From Amycolatopsis tolypomycina (GTDB lineage Bacteria; Actinomycetota; Actinomycetes; Mycobacteriales; Pseudonocardiaceae): a stretch of DNA of 64,000 nt. Position 1 is the stretch's first letter. Every line of letters begins with the position of its first letter. The notes below the pieces were generated by a model. The model was given only the letters and a program-made list of their open reading frames with translations, did not search any database and had not been told where the DNA came from. The stretch lies in contig NZ_FNSO01000004.1 in NCBI RefSeq assembly GCF_900105945.1, positions 7,506,001-7,570,000 on the forward strand, read 5' to 3'. Both the position numbers and the translations under genes were made by a program. This document shows, in pieces, positions 10,009 to 18,942 of this stretch.

Positions 10009-11298
10009 ATGCAGCGGAACAGGCGGAGTTTCCTCGCGATCGCGGGGATGGGCGCGCTGGCGACGGCGTGCGGGTCGAACACCGGACGGCAGGGTGACCC
10101 GCCGCCGTCGACGGCGTACTCGGCGGGGCCGCCGCCATCGGCCGCCTCGAAGGTCACGCTCCAGCAGTGGTACCACGCCTACGGCGAGGAAGGCGTCCAG
10201 GACGCCGTCAAGCGGTACGCCGCGGGTTACTCCGCCGCGACCGTGAACGTGCAGTGGAACCCGGGCGACTACGACTCGAAGATCGTCACCGCGCTGCAGA
10301 ACAGCGCCGTGCCGGACGTCTTCGAGGCGCAGGTCAAGATCGACTGGGTGCGGCAGAAGCAGGTCGTCCCGCTCGACGACGTCATCGTGTCGGCGAAGAG
10401 CGACTTCAGCCCGGCCGTACTGGCCGCGCAGACCGTCGAGGGCCGGGTCTACGGCATCCCGCAGGCGACCGACACGCAGGTGCTCTTCTACCGCAAGAGC
10501 CTGCTGCAGGCCGCCGGCGTGCAGCCGCCGCAGACGGTCGACGAGCTCGTCGACGCGGCCGCGAAGCTCACCAAGGACGGCGTCAAGGGCTTCTTCGCCG
10601 GCAACGACGGCGGCGTCGGCGTGCTCACCGGCCCGCTGCTGTGGTCCGCGGGGCTCGACTACCTGAAGAACGGCAACCGCGAGGTCGGCTTCGACGACCC
10701 GCGCGCGGCGACGGCGCTCGCGAAGCTGCACGCGCTGAACGCCAACGGTTCCCTGCTGCTCGGTGCCCCGGCGGACTGGTCTGACCCCGGCGCGTTCGTC
10801 GACGGGCTGACGGCCATGCAGTGGACAGGGCTGTGGAACGTGCCGAAGATCCGGCAGGCGTTCGACGACGACTTCGGCGTCCTGCCCTTCCCGAAGCTGG
10901 ACGGCAGCGGCGCGCCGTCGGTGCCGGTCGGTGCGTACGGCGCGATGGTGAACGCCAAGAGCGCGCACGTCGCCGAAGCCAAGGCGTTCGTGAAGTGGCT
11001 GTGGATCGACCAGACGCAGAACCAGCTGGAGTTCGCGACGAAGTTCGGCTTCCACGTGCCGGCCCGGCAGAGCCTGGTCGGCCGCGCCGACAGCCTCAAG
11101 TCCGGCCCGGCCGCCGACGCGGCCCGGTTCGTCCGGGAGAACGGCCACCTCGTCGGCGGTCCGGTGTGGACACAGCAGGCGAACACGGCGCTGTCCGACG
11201 CGGTCGCGAAGATCGCCAAGGAGGGCGCGGATCCCGCGGCGCAGGTGAAAACCGCCGTGGAAGTGGCGAAGGCCGAACTGAAGCGCCTGTACGGATGA
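10009..11298 (+). CDS. ABC importer solute-binding lipoprotein (family 1, sugar type)
   Basis: A 429-residue extracellular solute-binding protein. The N-terminus has a twin-arginine-like RRSFLAI motif and a lipobox LATAC with Cys near residue 21, so the mature protein is lipid-anchored outside the membrane. The body has the typical periplasmic-binding pattern (VTLQQWYHAYGEEGVQDAVK, then a DVFEAQV strand and a GIPQATDTQVLFYRKSLL hinge). It is the first gene of an importer operon and overlaps the first permease by ATGA. The substrate is probably a sugar or oligosaccharide, judged only from family resemblance. Confidence 0.9.
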   Translation: MQRNRRSFLAIAGMGALATACGSNTGRQGDPPPSTAYSAGPPPSAASKVTLQQWYHAYGEEGVQDAVKRYAAGYSAATVNVQWNPGDYDSKIVTALQNSAVPDVFEAQVKIDWVRQKQVVPLDDVIVSAKSDFSPAVLAAQTVEGRVYGIPQATDTQVLFYRKSLLQAAGVQPPQTVDELVDAAAKLTKDGVKGFFAGNDGGVGVLTGPLLWSAGLDYLKNGNREVGFDDPRAATALAKLHALNANGSLLLGAPADWSDPGAFVDGLTAMQWTGLWNVPKIRQAFDDDFGVLPFPKLDGSGAPSVPVGAYGAMVNAKSAHVAEAKAFVKWLWIDQTQNQLEFATKFGFHVPARQSLVGRADSLKSGPAADAARFVRENGHLVGGPVWTQQANTALSDAVAKIAKEGADPAAQVKTAVEVAKAELKRLYG

Positions 11299-12191
11299 AG
11301 CGGCGCGATGCGCGCGCGTTCTGGCTGTTCGTCGGGCCGTTCCTGGTCGGCCTGGCGATCTTCGCCTACCTGCCGATCGGCTGGAGCGCGTACCTGTCGT
11401 TCTTCGACGCGCGCAACACCGTGACGCCGACCGAGTTCGTCGGGCTGGACAACTACGGGCACATGCTCACCGACGAGCCGTTCCTGTCGAGCCTGGGCAC
11501 GTTCAGCGTGTTCGCGCTGTTCATCGTGCCGCTGACGTTCGTGCTGTCGCTGGCGCTCGCCCTCGGCGTGAACCAGCTGCGGTTCGCGCGGGCGTTCTTC
11601 CGGTCGGTGTTCTTCCTGCCGTTCGCGTGCTCGTACGTGGTGGCGTCGCTGATCTGGAAGACGTCGCTGTTCTCGGGTGTCCGATATGGACTGGCGAACA
11701 CCGTGCTGTCGGTCTTCGGCATCGACCCGGTGGCCTGGACCGGGACGGTGGACCCGCCGCTGTACTGGGTGGTGCTGGTGACGGCGCGGCTGTGGCTGCA
11801 GCTCGGGTTCTACATGATCCTGTTCATCGCGGCCCTGCAGCGGATCCCGGCCCAGCTGTACGAAGCGGCGTGGCTGGACGGCGCCAAGCCGGGCTGGCAG
11901 GTGTTCCGGCACATCACGCTGCCGCAGCTGCGCGCGACGGCGGTGGCGGTGCTGCTGCTCAACCTGATCAACGCCTACCAGGCGTTCGACGAGTTCTACA
12001 ACATCATGGGCGACGCGCGCGGCTACCCGCCGTTCGCGCGGCCGCCGCTGGTCTACCTGTACTACACGTCACTGGGTTCCGGTGGCCAGGACCTCGGGCG
12101 CGGCAGTGCCGGCGCGGTGATCCTGGCGCTGATCATCGCGCTGGCGACGGTGCTGCAGGGCCGGGTGCTGCGGTTCGGGCGGGCGTCATGA
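11295..12191 (+). CDS. ABC importer permease, MalF/UgpA type
   Basis: A 298-residue inner-membrane permease with six predicted membrane segments. The coupling motif EAAWLDGAKPGWQVFRHITLP (shown here as two parts, EAAWLDGAKPG and WQVFRHITLP) is the binding-protein-dependent transport signature (EAA loop). The start overlaps the stop of the solute-binding gene (ATGA), implying translational coupling. It pairs with the next permease to form the channel. No ATPase gene is in the operon; in actinobacteria a shared MsiK-type ATPase often serves such importers. Confidence 0.9.
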   Translation: MKRRDARAFWLFVGPFLVGLAIFAYLPIGWSAYLSFFDARNTVTPTEFVGLDNYGHMLTDEPFLSSLGTFSVFALFIVPLTFVLSLALALGVNQLRFARAFFRSVFFLPFACSYVVASLIWKTSLFSGVRYGLANTVLSVFGIDPVAWTGTVDPPLYWVVLVTARLWLQLGFYMILFIAALQRIPAQLYEAAWLDGAKPGWQVFRHITLPQLRATAVAVLLLNLINAYQAFDEFYNIMGDARGYPPFARPPLVYLYYTSLGSGGQDLGRGSAGAVILALIIALATVLQGRVLRFGRAS

Positions 12192-13003
12192 GGGCGTTCC
12201 TGCGTTGGACGTGCTTGACGGTGGCGGCCGTGCTGTTCCTGCTGCCGTTCTACCTCCTGCTGCGCAACGGCCTGGCGTCGCGCGCGGACATCACTTCTCC
12301 ACAGTGGACTTTCTTTCCGTCCACAGTGCACTGGGAGAACTTCTCCCGGCTCTTCTCTTCGGAAGACGTCCCGTTCGGCCGCAGCCTGCTCAACTCGGCA
12401 CTGGTCGCGACGCTGCAGACGACCGGCCTGCTGGTGGTCTGCTCGATGGCGGGCTACGGCCTCGCCCGGATCCCGTACCGCCATTCCGGGATCGTGTTCT
12501 ACGCGGTGCTGGCGACGCTGATGATCCCGACGTCGGTGACGTTCGTGCCGAGCTTCGTGGTCGTCTCGTCGCTCGGCTGGCTGTCGGACTTCCGCGGCCT
12601 GGTGATCCCCGGCCTGTTCAGCGCGTTCAGCGTGTTCCTGTTCCGCCAGTACTTCCTCGACTTCCCGCGCGAGCTGGAGGAGGCGGGCCGGATGGACGGG
12701 CTCAGCCGCTGGGGCGTGTTCCGGCGGATCGTGGTGCCCAATTCGAAGGGCTTCTTCGCGGCCATCGCGGTCATCACGGTGATCGGCAGCTGGAACGCGT
12801 TCCTGTGGCCGCTGATCATCGCCCAGTCGCCGGATTCGTGGACGGTCCAGGTGGCCCTGTCGGGCCTGCTGACGGCCCAGAACCCCCAGCTGAACCTGCT
12901 GTTCCTGGCGGCGGCGGTGTCGATCCTGCCGATCGTGCTGCTGTTCGCGTTCCTGCAGCGGTACCTGGTGCGCGGGGTGGCCGAGTCCGGCCTGAAGGGC
13001 TGA
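12188..13003 (+). CDS. ABC importer permease, MalG/UgpE type
   Basis: A 271-residue inner-membrane permease. It has an N-terminal anchor, five further hydrophobic segments, and the EAA loop ELEEAGRMDGLSRWGVFRRI that docks on the ATPase. It overlaps the preceding permease by ATGA and closes the operon. Its 3' side once ran into a CGGCCCC/GGGGCCG inverted repeat whose loop is now occupied by an ISAs1-type element. Together with the two genes upstream it forms a carbohydrate-type uptake system that must borrow its ATPase. Confidence 0.9.
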   Translation: MRAFLRWTCLTVAAVLFLLPFYLLLRNGLASRADITSPQWTFFPSTVHWENFSRLFSSEDVPFGRSLLNSALVATLQTTGLLVVCSMAGYGLARIPYRHSGIVFYAVLATLMIPTSVTFVPSFVVVSSLGWLSDFRGLVIPGLFSAFSVFLFRQYFLDFPRELEEAGRMDGLSRWGVFRRIVVPNSKGFFAAIAVITVIGSWNAFLWPLIIAQSPDSWTVQVALSGLLTAQNPQLNLLFLAAAVSILPIVLLFAFLQRYLVRGVAESGLKG

Positions 13004-13045
13004 GCAGCAGGAGCCGGCCCCATAAACAGTCCCCACCGCTCCCGG

Positions 13046-14359
13046 CAGGGTTCCGGCAAAGTTGTTTGTGCTGGTCATGTGGGGATTCCGTAGAGGGTGA
13101 GGGGCCGGGTGGCGTGGCGGGCTGTGTGGCGTAGGGCGGCTGCGATGTTGGTGCGGCCTGCTGCGCGGTGGGCGCTGATGGCGAGGTTGCGGAGGGTGGC
13201 CATGGCGCGGGGTGCGGTGCCGGTGCGGACGCGGGAGGCGTCTTCGCCGTAGGTGGTGTCGCGGACGCAGTGCAGCCGGTTCTCGATGCTCCAGTGCCCG
13301 CGCAGGAGAGTGGCGATGGTGGCGGGGCCGGCTTGGTCGGGGGTGAGGGGGGTGATGCCGTAAACGGTGTGATTTTCCCGTTTTCCGCTCACGCGGTCGG
13401 TGCGGTAGCGGGTGGTCTGGAAGACCTGTGCGGCGTGCGGGAAGTCGAGGTCGTCGGGGGCGGGCAGGACTTCGGTGGTGCGTTGTTCGAGGCGTCCGTG
13501 CCCGATTCCGGTGCTGGTGTGGCGGGTGGCATGGGGCCAGGGCAACGCCTGCAGCCGGGCGTGGAGGCGGTGCTGGTTTTCCTTGACGGTGAACACATAG
13601 TGCGCGTCGCGGTGGGTGAGGTAGCGGGCCAGGCCGCGGGTGGTGTGCAGTGCGTCGGCGGTGACCACGACGCCGGTGAGGTCGATGCCGTCGAGCAGGG
13701 GCTGCATCCAGGTGATCTCGCTTGTTCCCCTGGCCACGTTCTGCTGGGCCAGCACGATCGCGTCCTGGTGGGTCAGTGCGGAGAGCAGATGGACCCCCGC
13801 TCCGCCGGTGCGGGCGAAGGTGCCGCGCAGTGATTTGCCGTCCACCGCGATCGCTGTTGGCGTGCGTTCCGATGGGCTGCCTGCGGTGGTGGTCGCGGTA
13901 ATCCAGGCGCTGATCGCGGTGTCGAGGTCGTCGCCGTCGATGCTGGAGAGCACCCGTCGCACGGTGGCCTCGCCCGGGGCGACGTGCCGGTCACGGCAGG
14001 GGTCGAACCGGGTGCCCAGCCGGGCCAGCACACGCTGTGGTGCATCCGCGGCCCACTCGCCGATTGCGGTGAACGACTGGGCTCCCGCGGCGACCGCGGC
14101 GGCGGCCAGCGTCAGGATCGATTCCAGTGAATGCCGTATCCCGCGCCGCTTCCGTGGATCAGGCACCAGGACGAGATATTCCCGCAGGTCAGCGACCTGG
14201 TCAAGGTCAGCGGCGGTGGCCAGCTGAGCCACCGCGGCAGGAATGGGAGAAGATGCAACAGCAGGCACGGCTCTCTCACAGATCATGGGCTTCGACAACC
14301 ACATGATCACCACCGAGAGCCGTGCCTGCCTGCAACGACACGACTTTGCCGTAACCCTG
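13046..14359. mobile_element. ISAs1-family insertion sequence, complete
   Basis: A 1,314-bp element bounded by imperfect terminal inverted repeats. The left end (13046-13067) and right end (14338-14359, read on the other strand) share CAGGGTT-x-CGGCAAAGT-x-GT-x-T, with 3 mismatches in 22 bp. It is flanked by an 11-bp direct repeat ACCGCTCCCGG (13035-13045 and 14360-14370), the presumed target duplication. That is slightly longer than the 8-10 bp I associate with this family. The intact transposase and exact flanking repeat suggest a recent insertion. Confidence 0.9.
13075..14313 (-). CDS. ISAs1-family transposase
   Basis: About 412 residues, near full length for the family. An N-terminal DUF4277-like region ([20 protein letters not shown]) is followed by a DDE catalytic core. 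Visible parts are [13 protein letters not shown] with the first Asp, [15 protein letters not shown] with the second, and [20 protein letters not shown] with the Glu region. The exact start is unsure: GTG 14313 and two in-frame ATGs within the next 12 codons are possible. No frameshift or stop is seen, so the enzyme is probably active. Confidence 0.9.
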   Translation of the reverse strand: MVIMWLSKPMICERAVPAVASSPIPAAVAQLATAADLDQVADLREYLVLVPDPRKRRGIRHSLESILTLAAAAVAAGAQSFTAIGEWAADAPQRVLARLGTRFDPCRDRHVAPGEATVRRVLSSIDGDDLDTAISAWITATTTAGSPSERTPTAIAVDGKSLRGTFARTGGAGVHLLSALTHQDAIVLAQQNVARGTSEITWMQPLLDGIDLTGVVVTADALHTTRGLARYLTHRDAHYVFTVKENQHRLHARLQALPWPHATRHTSTGIGHGRLEQRTTEVLPAPDDLDFPHAAQVFQTTRYRTDRVSGKRENHTVYGITPLTPDQAGPATIATLLRGHWSIENRLHCVRDTTYGEDASRVRTGTAPRAMATLRNLAISAHRAAGRTNIAAALRHTARHATRPLTLYGIPT

Positions 14360-14370
14360 ACCGCTCCCGG

Positions 14371-14567
14371 GGGGCCGTGCCCTGTGCCAGTCTACCGGCA
14401 GCAGGCAGGCAAAACCCGCTCTCGGCAAATCTGTGGACAAGCCGGCCACGCCGGCTCCTGCTGTGGACAACTTCGGCCTGCGCGGCCCACTCCGGCGGCC
14501 GGGTGTGCTAGAGCCCCGCTTGGCGTTGGATGTTGGAGCGACCGGCGGGAAGCTCCGAGACCGCCGC
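14371..14567. other. Flank between ISAs1 element and the small membrane gene
   Basis: No convincing gene. It contains two copies of CTGTGGACAA exactly 30 bp apart (14431-14440 and 14461-14470). On the minus strand each reads as the DnaA-box consensus TTGTCCACA. A GGGGCCG (14371-14377) is the right half of an inverted repeat whose left half (13015-13021) lies before the inserted element. Confidence 0.4.
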
Positions 14568-14699
14568 TCAGCTCAGCACGCTGTGCGCGCCCGCCAGGAA
14601 AGCCGCGCGCGCCACCAGGTCGTGGTCGATCACCACGAAGTTCTGGATCGCCGTGCCGATCGCGAACACCAGCGAACAAACCGCCACCCACCAGCGCAT
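14568..14699 (-). CDS. Small hydrophobic membrane protein, TetR-divergent
   Basis: A 43-residue reading frame from ATG 14699 (MRWWVAVCSLVFAIGTAIQ), with one long hydrophobic segment and a second weaker one near the C-terminus. It starts only 10 bp from a near-canonical tetO operator and is divergent from the TetR-type gene, the classical position of a TetR-controlled membrane gene. It is far too short to be an efflux pump. It may be a genuine small membrane protein or the remnant of a longer one. No ribosome site is obvious, so it could also be leaderless or unreal. Confidence 0.45.
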   Translation of the reverse strand: MRWWVAVCSLVFAIGTAIQNFVVIDHDLVARAAFLAGAHSVLS

Positions 14700-14707
14700 C
14701 ACATACC

Positions 14708-14726
14708 CCTCTATCACTGATAGAGT
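14708..14726. promoter_or_regulatory. tetO-like operator
   Basis: Core CTCTATCACTGATAGAG (14709-14725), with perfect 7-bp arms and a 3-bp centre. It matches the Tn10 tetO1 sequence ACTCTATCATTGATAGAGT at 17 of 19 positions from memory. It lies between the divergent small membrane gene and the TetR gene, 8 bp before the GTG start of the latter, so it should repress both. Confidence 0.85.
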
Positions 14727-14733
14727 CCGTCGG

Positions 14734-15312
14734 GTGCCGCTCGATCGCCGCCAGATCACCGAAGCCGCCCTGGGACTCCTCGACGAAGCCGGGCTCGCCG
14801 AACTGAGCACGAGACGGCTCGCCGCGCGGCTCGGCGTCAGCTCGCCGACGCTCTACTGGCACGTCAAGGACAAGGCCCAGCTCCTCGACCTGCTCGCCGA
14901 GGCCATCTGCGAAGACGCGTTCGACATCGACACGACGAAGCCGTGGCGCGACCAGCTCGAGCAGGGCCTGCACCAGTTCCGCGCACTCCTGCTCAAGCAC
15001 CGCGACGCCGCGACGCTGCTCCGGGAGCGCCCGCCGGGGCCGAACCGGCTCGCGCACATCGAAACGACGTGCCGGATCCTCCAGGAAGCCGGCTTCACCC
15101 CCGAGGACACCGCGGGGATCGCCCGGCTGCTCACCGCGCACGTTCTCGCCTCGGCCGAGACGCCCCCGAAAACCGGCGGCCTCCAGGGCCGGCTCGACGA
15201 CTTCCCGGCCGTGAAAGCCCTCGGCCCGGTCTTCGCCCGCGCCACCGCCGACGACCTCTTCGCCCTGGGCACCGAAGTGATCCTCGACGGCCTCGCGCAG
15301 CGGCGGAAATGA
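14734..15312 (+). CDS. TetR-family repressor resembling Tn10 TetR
   Basis: A 192-residue repressor from GTG 14734. The DNA-binding region reads LDRRQITEAALGLLDEAGL then LSTRRLAARLGV, followed by SSPTLYWHVKDKAQLLD. This is very close to classical TetR, including the TLYWHVK recognition helix, which fits the tetO-like operator just upstream. The C-terminal part is of the TetR_C type but, aligned by eye, lacks the His64, Asn82 and His100 that chelate tetracycline-Mg. The inducer is therefore probably different. The nearest candidate target is the divergent 43-residue membrane protein. Confidence 0.85.
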   Translation: MPLDRRQITEAALGLLDEAGLAELSTRRLAARLGVSSPTLYWHVKDKAQLLDLLAEAICEDAFDIDTTKPWRDQLEQGLHQFRALLLKHRDAATLLRERPPGPNRLAHIETTCRILQEAGFTPEDTAGIARLLTAHVLASAETPPKTGGLQGRLDDFPAVKALGPVFARATADDLFALGTEVILDGLAQRRK

Positions 15313-15390
15313 CCACAACCTTCGGCGGTAGCCCCCACTTCCACGCTGTGACAGCGTGAGTCGAACTGTCACCGATTGGGGAGCGAACAC

Positions 15391-17115
15391 ATGGCCGAAC
15401 TCACCCGGCGCACCTTCGCCACCGCGGGCGCCGCCGGTGTCGGGCTGCTGCTCTGCACGCCCACCGCGAACGCCCTCGACCGCGCCCTGCGGCTCACCAG
15501 CACGCGCTCGGTCACCACCACCGGCACCACGCTCGAGCAGGTCGCCACGGGTGGCAGCACCAGCACCTACTCCCGCCTGTCCGCGGGCCCCGGGTGGCCG
15601 CTGGTCGTCCGGAGCGACCTGGCGACGCCGAAGAGCGGCCGCGACGACCGGCGCCGGGCGCTGTCCGCCTTCGTCCAGTTCACCGACCTGCACATCACCG
15701 ACACGGAAAGCCCCGCGCGGTTCGAGTACCTGCACCCCTTCATCGGCTCCGCGCACCGGCCGCAGGAGGCGCTCGGCACCGTCGCCACCAGCGCGCTGGT
15801 CGAGCGCGTCAACAGCGTGCGGCAGGGCCCGTTCACCGGGCGGCCGTTCGACCTCATGGTCACCACCGGCGACAACACCGACAACCACGAGCTGATCGAG
15901 CTCGACTGGTTCCTCAAGGTCCTCAACGGCGGCACGGTGACCCCGAACTCCGGCGACCCGAACGCCTACGAGGGCGTGCAGAGCTCGGGCAACGACGACT
16001 ACTGGAACCCCTCGATCCCCGGCGTGGGCGACAAGTACTCGGCCAAGGGCTTCCCGCAGCTGCCGGGCCTGCTCGAAGCAGCCATGACGACGTTCACCGC
16101 GCCCGGCCTCGACGTCCCGTGGTTCTGCACCTTCGGCAACCACGACGACAGCATCGTCGGCTCGCTGCCGGCGCAGGTCCCCGGGATCGACGCCTGGTAC
16201 ACCGGGAAGTACAAGGTGATCGGCAAGGACGAGGCAGCCACGAAGAAGCTGGCCACCGCCATCCGGAACGGCTCCGGCGTCCCGCTTTCCGAGCTGTTCG
16301 GCGGCAGCGGCACCATCCGCGAGATCACGCCGGACGCGCGGCGCCGCCCGTTCACCACCGGCGAGTTCGTCCGCGCCCACCTCGACACCGCCAACACCGG
16401 CCCCGGCCCGGTCGGGCACGGCTTCACCAGCGCCAACGCCGACGGCAAGAACGTCTACTACACCTTCCGGATCGCGCCCGGCATCACCGGCATCAGCCTC
16501 GACACCACGACCGACGCCGGGTTCGCCGACGGCTCGATCGGCCTCGCCCAGTACTCGTGGGTCGAGTCGACGCTCAAGCGCGGCAGCTCGACGTACTACG
16601 ACTTCTTCGGCCGCAAGGTCACCCACGCCGTCACCGACGAGCTGTTCCTCCTGTTCAGCCACCACACCAGCGGCTCGATGGGCAACCTGCTGCCGGACTC
16701 GCGCCACCCGCTCGACCCGCGGCTGGACGGCAACGCGTTCGTCGCGCTGCTCAAGCGGTTCCCGAACGTGCTGGCCTGGGTCAACGGCCACACGCACCTC
16801 AACAAGGTCACCCCGCACGCCGGCAGCACGCCGCAGCAGGGCTTCTGGGAGATCAACACGGCGTCGCACGTCGACTTCCCGCAGCAGGCGCGGATCGTCG
16901 AGGTCGCCGACAACGCCGACGGCACGTTGTCGCTGTTCACGACCCTGATCGAGGCCGAAGCGCCGTACGCCGTGGATTACGACGCGCGGACGCCGCAAGC
17001 GCTTGCGTCGCTGTACCGCGAGCTGTCCTACAACGACATCCACGTCGACCTGGGCCGGGTCGGCGCGGCGACGGACCACAACACGGAACTGCTGCTGGTG
17101 AACCCGCTGAGCTGA
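15391..17115 (+). CDS. TAT-exported metallophosphoesterase (TIGR03767-like)
   Basis: A 574-residue protein whose start at ATG 15391 follows a GGGGAG site. It has a twin-arginine leader (LTRRTFATAGAAGVGLLL). The calcineurin-like phosphoesterase motifs follow in order: FTDLHITD (D-x-H), VTTGDNTDNHE (GD-x-x-D), FGNHDDS (GNHD), and VNGHTHLN (GH-x-H) near the C-terminus. Together these make a two-metal site. It is secreted or cell-wall associated, with unknown phosphoester substrate. It appears monocistronic, behind the TetR gene by 78 bp on the same strand. Confidence 0.88.
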   Translation: MAELTRRTFATAGAAGVGLLLCTPTANALDRALRLTSTRSVTTTGTTLEQVATGGSTSTYSRLSAGPGWPLVVRSDLATPKSGRDDRRRALSAFVQFTDLHITDTESPARFEYLHPFIGSAHRPQEALGTVATSALVERVNSVRQGPFTGRPFDLMVTTGDNTDNHELIELDWFLKVLNGGTVTPNSGDPNAYEGVQSSGNDDYWNPSIPGVGDKYSAKGFPQLPGLLEAAMTTFTAPGLDVPWFCTFGNHDDSIVGSLPAQVPGIDAWYTGKYKVIGKDEAATKKLATAIRNGSGVPLSELFGGSGTIREITPDARRRPFTTGEFVRAHLDTANTGPGPVGHGFTSANADGKNVYYTFRIAPGITGISLDTTTDAGFADGSIGLAQYSWVESTLKRGSSTYYDFFGRKVTHAVTDELFLLFSHHTSGSMGNLLPDSRHPLDPRLDGNAFVALLKRFPNVLAWVNGHTHLNKVTPHAGSTPQQGFWEINTASHVDFPQQARIVEVADNADGTLSLFTTLIEAEAPYAVDYDARTPQALASLYRELSYNDIHVDLGRVGAATDHNTELLLVNPLS

Positions 17116-17168
17116 GACTACGTCGGAGGTAATCGCCCGGCCGCCGATCTTCGGGCAAGCTGCGGAGC

Positions 17169-17570
17169 ATGACCGATCTTGCAGGCACGCAGCTCTTCCA
17201 CCGTTCCATGCCGTTCTCCGAGCGCCTCGGCGTCGAGGTGCTGGAGCACGGGCGGGAGCTCGTCCGCAGCAGGCTGAAGTGGGACGAGAGCCTCTGCACG
17301 CTGGGTGGCGCGCTGCACGGGGGCGCGCTCATGGCGCTGGCCGACTCGACCGGCGCCGTGTGCGCGTTCCTCAACCTGTCCGAGGGCGGCCAGGGCACGA
17401 CGACCGTCGAGTCGAAGACGAACTTCCTGCGTGCGGTGCGTTCGGGCTACGCCGTTGCGTCGTCCAGACCACTGCACGCGGGCCGCAAGTTCGTCGTGGT
17501 GGAGACCGAAATCCACGACGACGACGGCAAGTTGGTCGCGAAAGTGACACAGACGCAGGCCGTCCTCTAG
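17169..17570 (+). CDS. PaaI-family hotdog thioesterase
   Basis: A 133-residue hotdog-fold protein. The region GALHGGALMALADSTGAVCA carries the HGG motif and the acidic residue of PaaI/4HBT-type acyl-CoA thioesterases. TTTVESKTNFLRAV is the second conserved strand. It would hydrolyse an acyl- or aryl-CoA thioester in the cytoplasm. It stands alone between the phosphoesterase and the peptidase genes, so the natural substrate is not indicated. Confidence 0.85.
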   Translation: MTDLAGTQLFHRSMPFSERLGVEVLEHGRELVRSRLKWDESLCTLGGALHGGALMALADSTGAVCAFLNLSEGGQGTTTVESKTNFLRAVRSGYAVASSRPLHAGRKFVVVETEIHDDDGKLVAKVTQTQAVL

Positions 17571-17641
17571 CCACCTGTTTACAGACCCGGCTCCACCGGC
17601 GAAAATTCCTGGCTACTGGGTGGGTCTATCAGGGAGCCGGG

Positions 17642-18904
17642 ATGCGCGGACGCAAGTTGTTCACCTTATTGTCAGTGGTTGTGTTGTCTGCGGTAACCAC
17701 ACAGGTCGCCGACGCCGGGCCCGTCCGGCCGCGCGACGACGAGGCGATCGACTACCACGAATGGACCGGCGGGCGCCTCCACGACGGGAGCTTCGCCGGG
17801 GTCGCGCTCACCCGCGACGGCCTGCGCATCACGCACCCGGCCGGCACGGTCGAGCACACCGAGCCGGAGCTCGGCACGACGAGAACGTACGAGTACGGCC
17901 AGTGGACGTCACCGGAGTACCGGCAGGGCTTCGGCGCGACGCAGCTGGTCGCGTCCTGGAACGCGAAGACGCCGGCGAAGACCTGGCTGCAGGTCGAGGC
18001 GCGGGGCCGGACGTCGGCGGGCGCCGAGACCGCGTGGTACGTCATGGGCCGCTGGGCCAGCGGTGACGCCGACATCCTGCGCACCAGCGTCGACGGCCAG
18101 GACGACGCGAACGCGCTGGTCGACGTCGACACGCTGGTCACGAAGACCGGCGTGACGCTGAAGTCGTACAAGCTGCGGGTGAGTCTCTACCGCGAAGCCG
18201 GCTCGGGCGCGACGCCGTCGGTGAGCCTGCTGGGCGCGATGACTTCGGCCGTCCCGGACCGCTTCGAGGTCCAGCCGACGAAGCCGGGCCGGGCCACCGG
18301 GATCGAGCTGAAGGTGCCCGCGTACGCGCAGAACATCCACAAGGGACAGTTCCCGCAGTACGGCGGGGGCGGCGAAGCCTGGTGCAGCCCGACGTCGAAC
18401 GAGATGGTGGCCGAGTACTGGGGCAAGAAGCCGTCCGCCGAGGAGATGGCGTGGATCCCGGCGGGCTACGTCGACCCGCAGGTGGCGTTCGCCGCGCGCT
18501 ACACCTACGACCACGCCTACGACGGCACCGGCAACTGGCCGTTCAACACGGCGTACGCGGCGTCGCGCGGGCTGCGCGGCCACATCACGCGGCTGCACTC
18601 GCTGAACGAGCTGGAGAACTACATCGCGCGCGGGATCCCGGTGATCACGTCGCAGTCGTTCCTGTCGTCGGAGCTGGACGGCGCCGGCTACGGGACGGCG
18701 GGCCACATCATGGTCGTCGTCGGCTTCACGAAGGACGGCGACGTGATCGCGAACGACCCGGCGTCGAGCAGCAACGACAAGGTGCGCAACATCTACCAGC
18801 GCGACCAGTTCGAGAAGATCTGGCAGCGCACGAAGCGCTACCGCGCGGACGGCACGGTGGCGAGCGGCCCGGGCGGCATCGCGTACATCATCACGCCGGC
18901 CTGA
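17642..18904 (+). CDS. Secreted C39-like cysteine peptidase
   Basis: A 420-residue protein with an N-terminal signal peptide (MRGRKLFTLLSVVVLSAV, cleavage near ADA at about residue 25). A long beta-rich region is followed by a papain-like C39_2 domain. The catalytic Cys lies in GGEAWCSPTSNEMVAEYW, the His in GYGTAGHIMVVVGF and an Asn/Asp in VIANDPASS. The N-terminal domain may bind the cell wall or a carbohydrate. It is followed by a bidirectional hairpin. The start is ATG 17642, where the signal peptide begins. Confidence 0.85.
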   Translation: MRGRKLFTLLSVVVLSAVTTQVADAGPVRPRDDEAIDYHEWTGGRLHDGSFAGVALTRDGLRITHPAGTVEHTEPELGTTRTYEYGQWTSPEYRQGFGATQLVASWNAKTPAKTWLQVEARGRTSAGAETAWYVMGRWASGDADILRTSVDGQDDANALVDVDTLVTKTGVTLKSYKLRVSLYREAGSGATPSVSLLGAMTSAVPDRFEVQPTKPGRATGIELKVPAYAQNIHKGQFPQYGGGGEAWCSPTSNEMVAEYWGKKPSAEEMAWIPAGYVDPQVAFAARYTYDHAYDGTGNWPFNTAYAASRGLRGHITRLHSLNELENYIARGIPVITSQSFLSSELDGAGYGTAGHIMVVVGFTKDGDVIANDPASSSNDKVRNIYQRDQFEKIWQRTKRYRADGTVASGPGGIAYIITPA

Positions 18905-18907
18905 GCC

Positions 18908-18941
18908 CCCGGTGGGGCGCCGCACCGGCGCCCCACCCGGG
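18908..18941. terminator. Bidirectional hairpin terminator
   Basis: Stem TGGGGCGCC/GGCGCCCCA (18913-18921 with 18927-18935), extended by CCCGG/CCGGG across a one-base bulge. It lies between the convergent peptidase and AhpD-like genes. Confidence 0.75.
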
Positions 18942-18942
18942 T

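Noticed and set aside
14431..14470. Paired DnaA boxes as a replication origin
   Set aside because: Only two boxes, no AT-rich unwinding region, and no dnaA, dnaN or replication genes nearby.
17671..17695. A TTGTCAGTG block resembling a PafBC promoter
   Set aside because: It lies inside the signal-peptide codons of the C39-like peptidase and lacks the TAnnnT element at the required distance.
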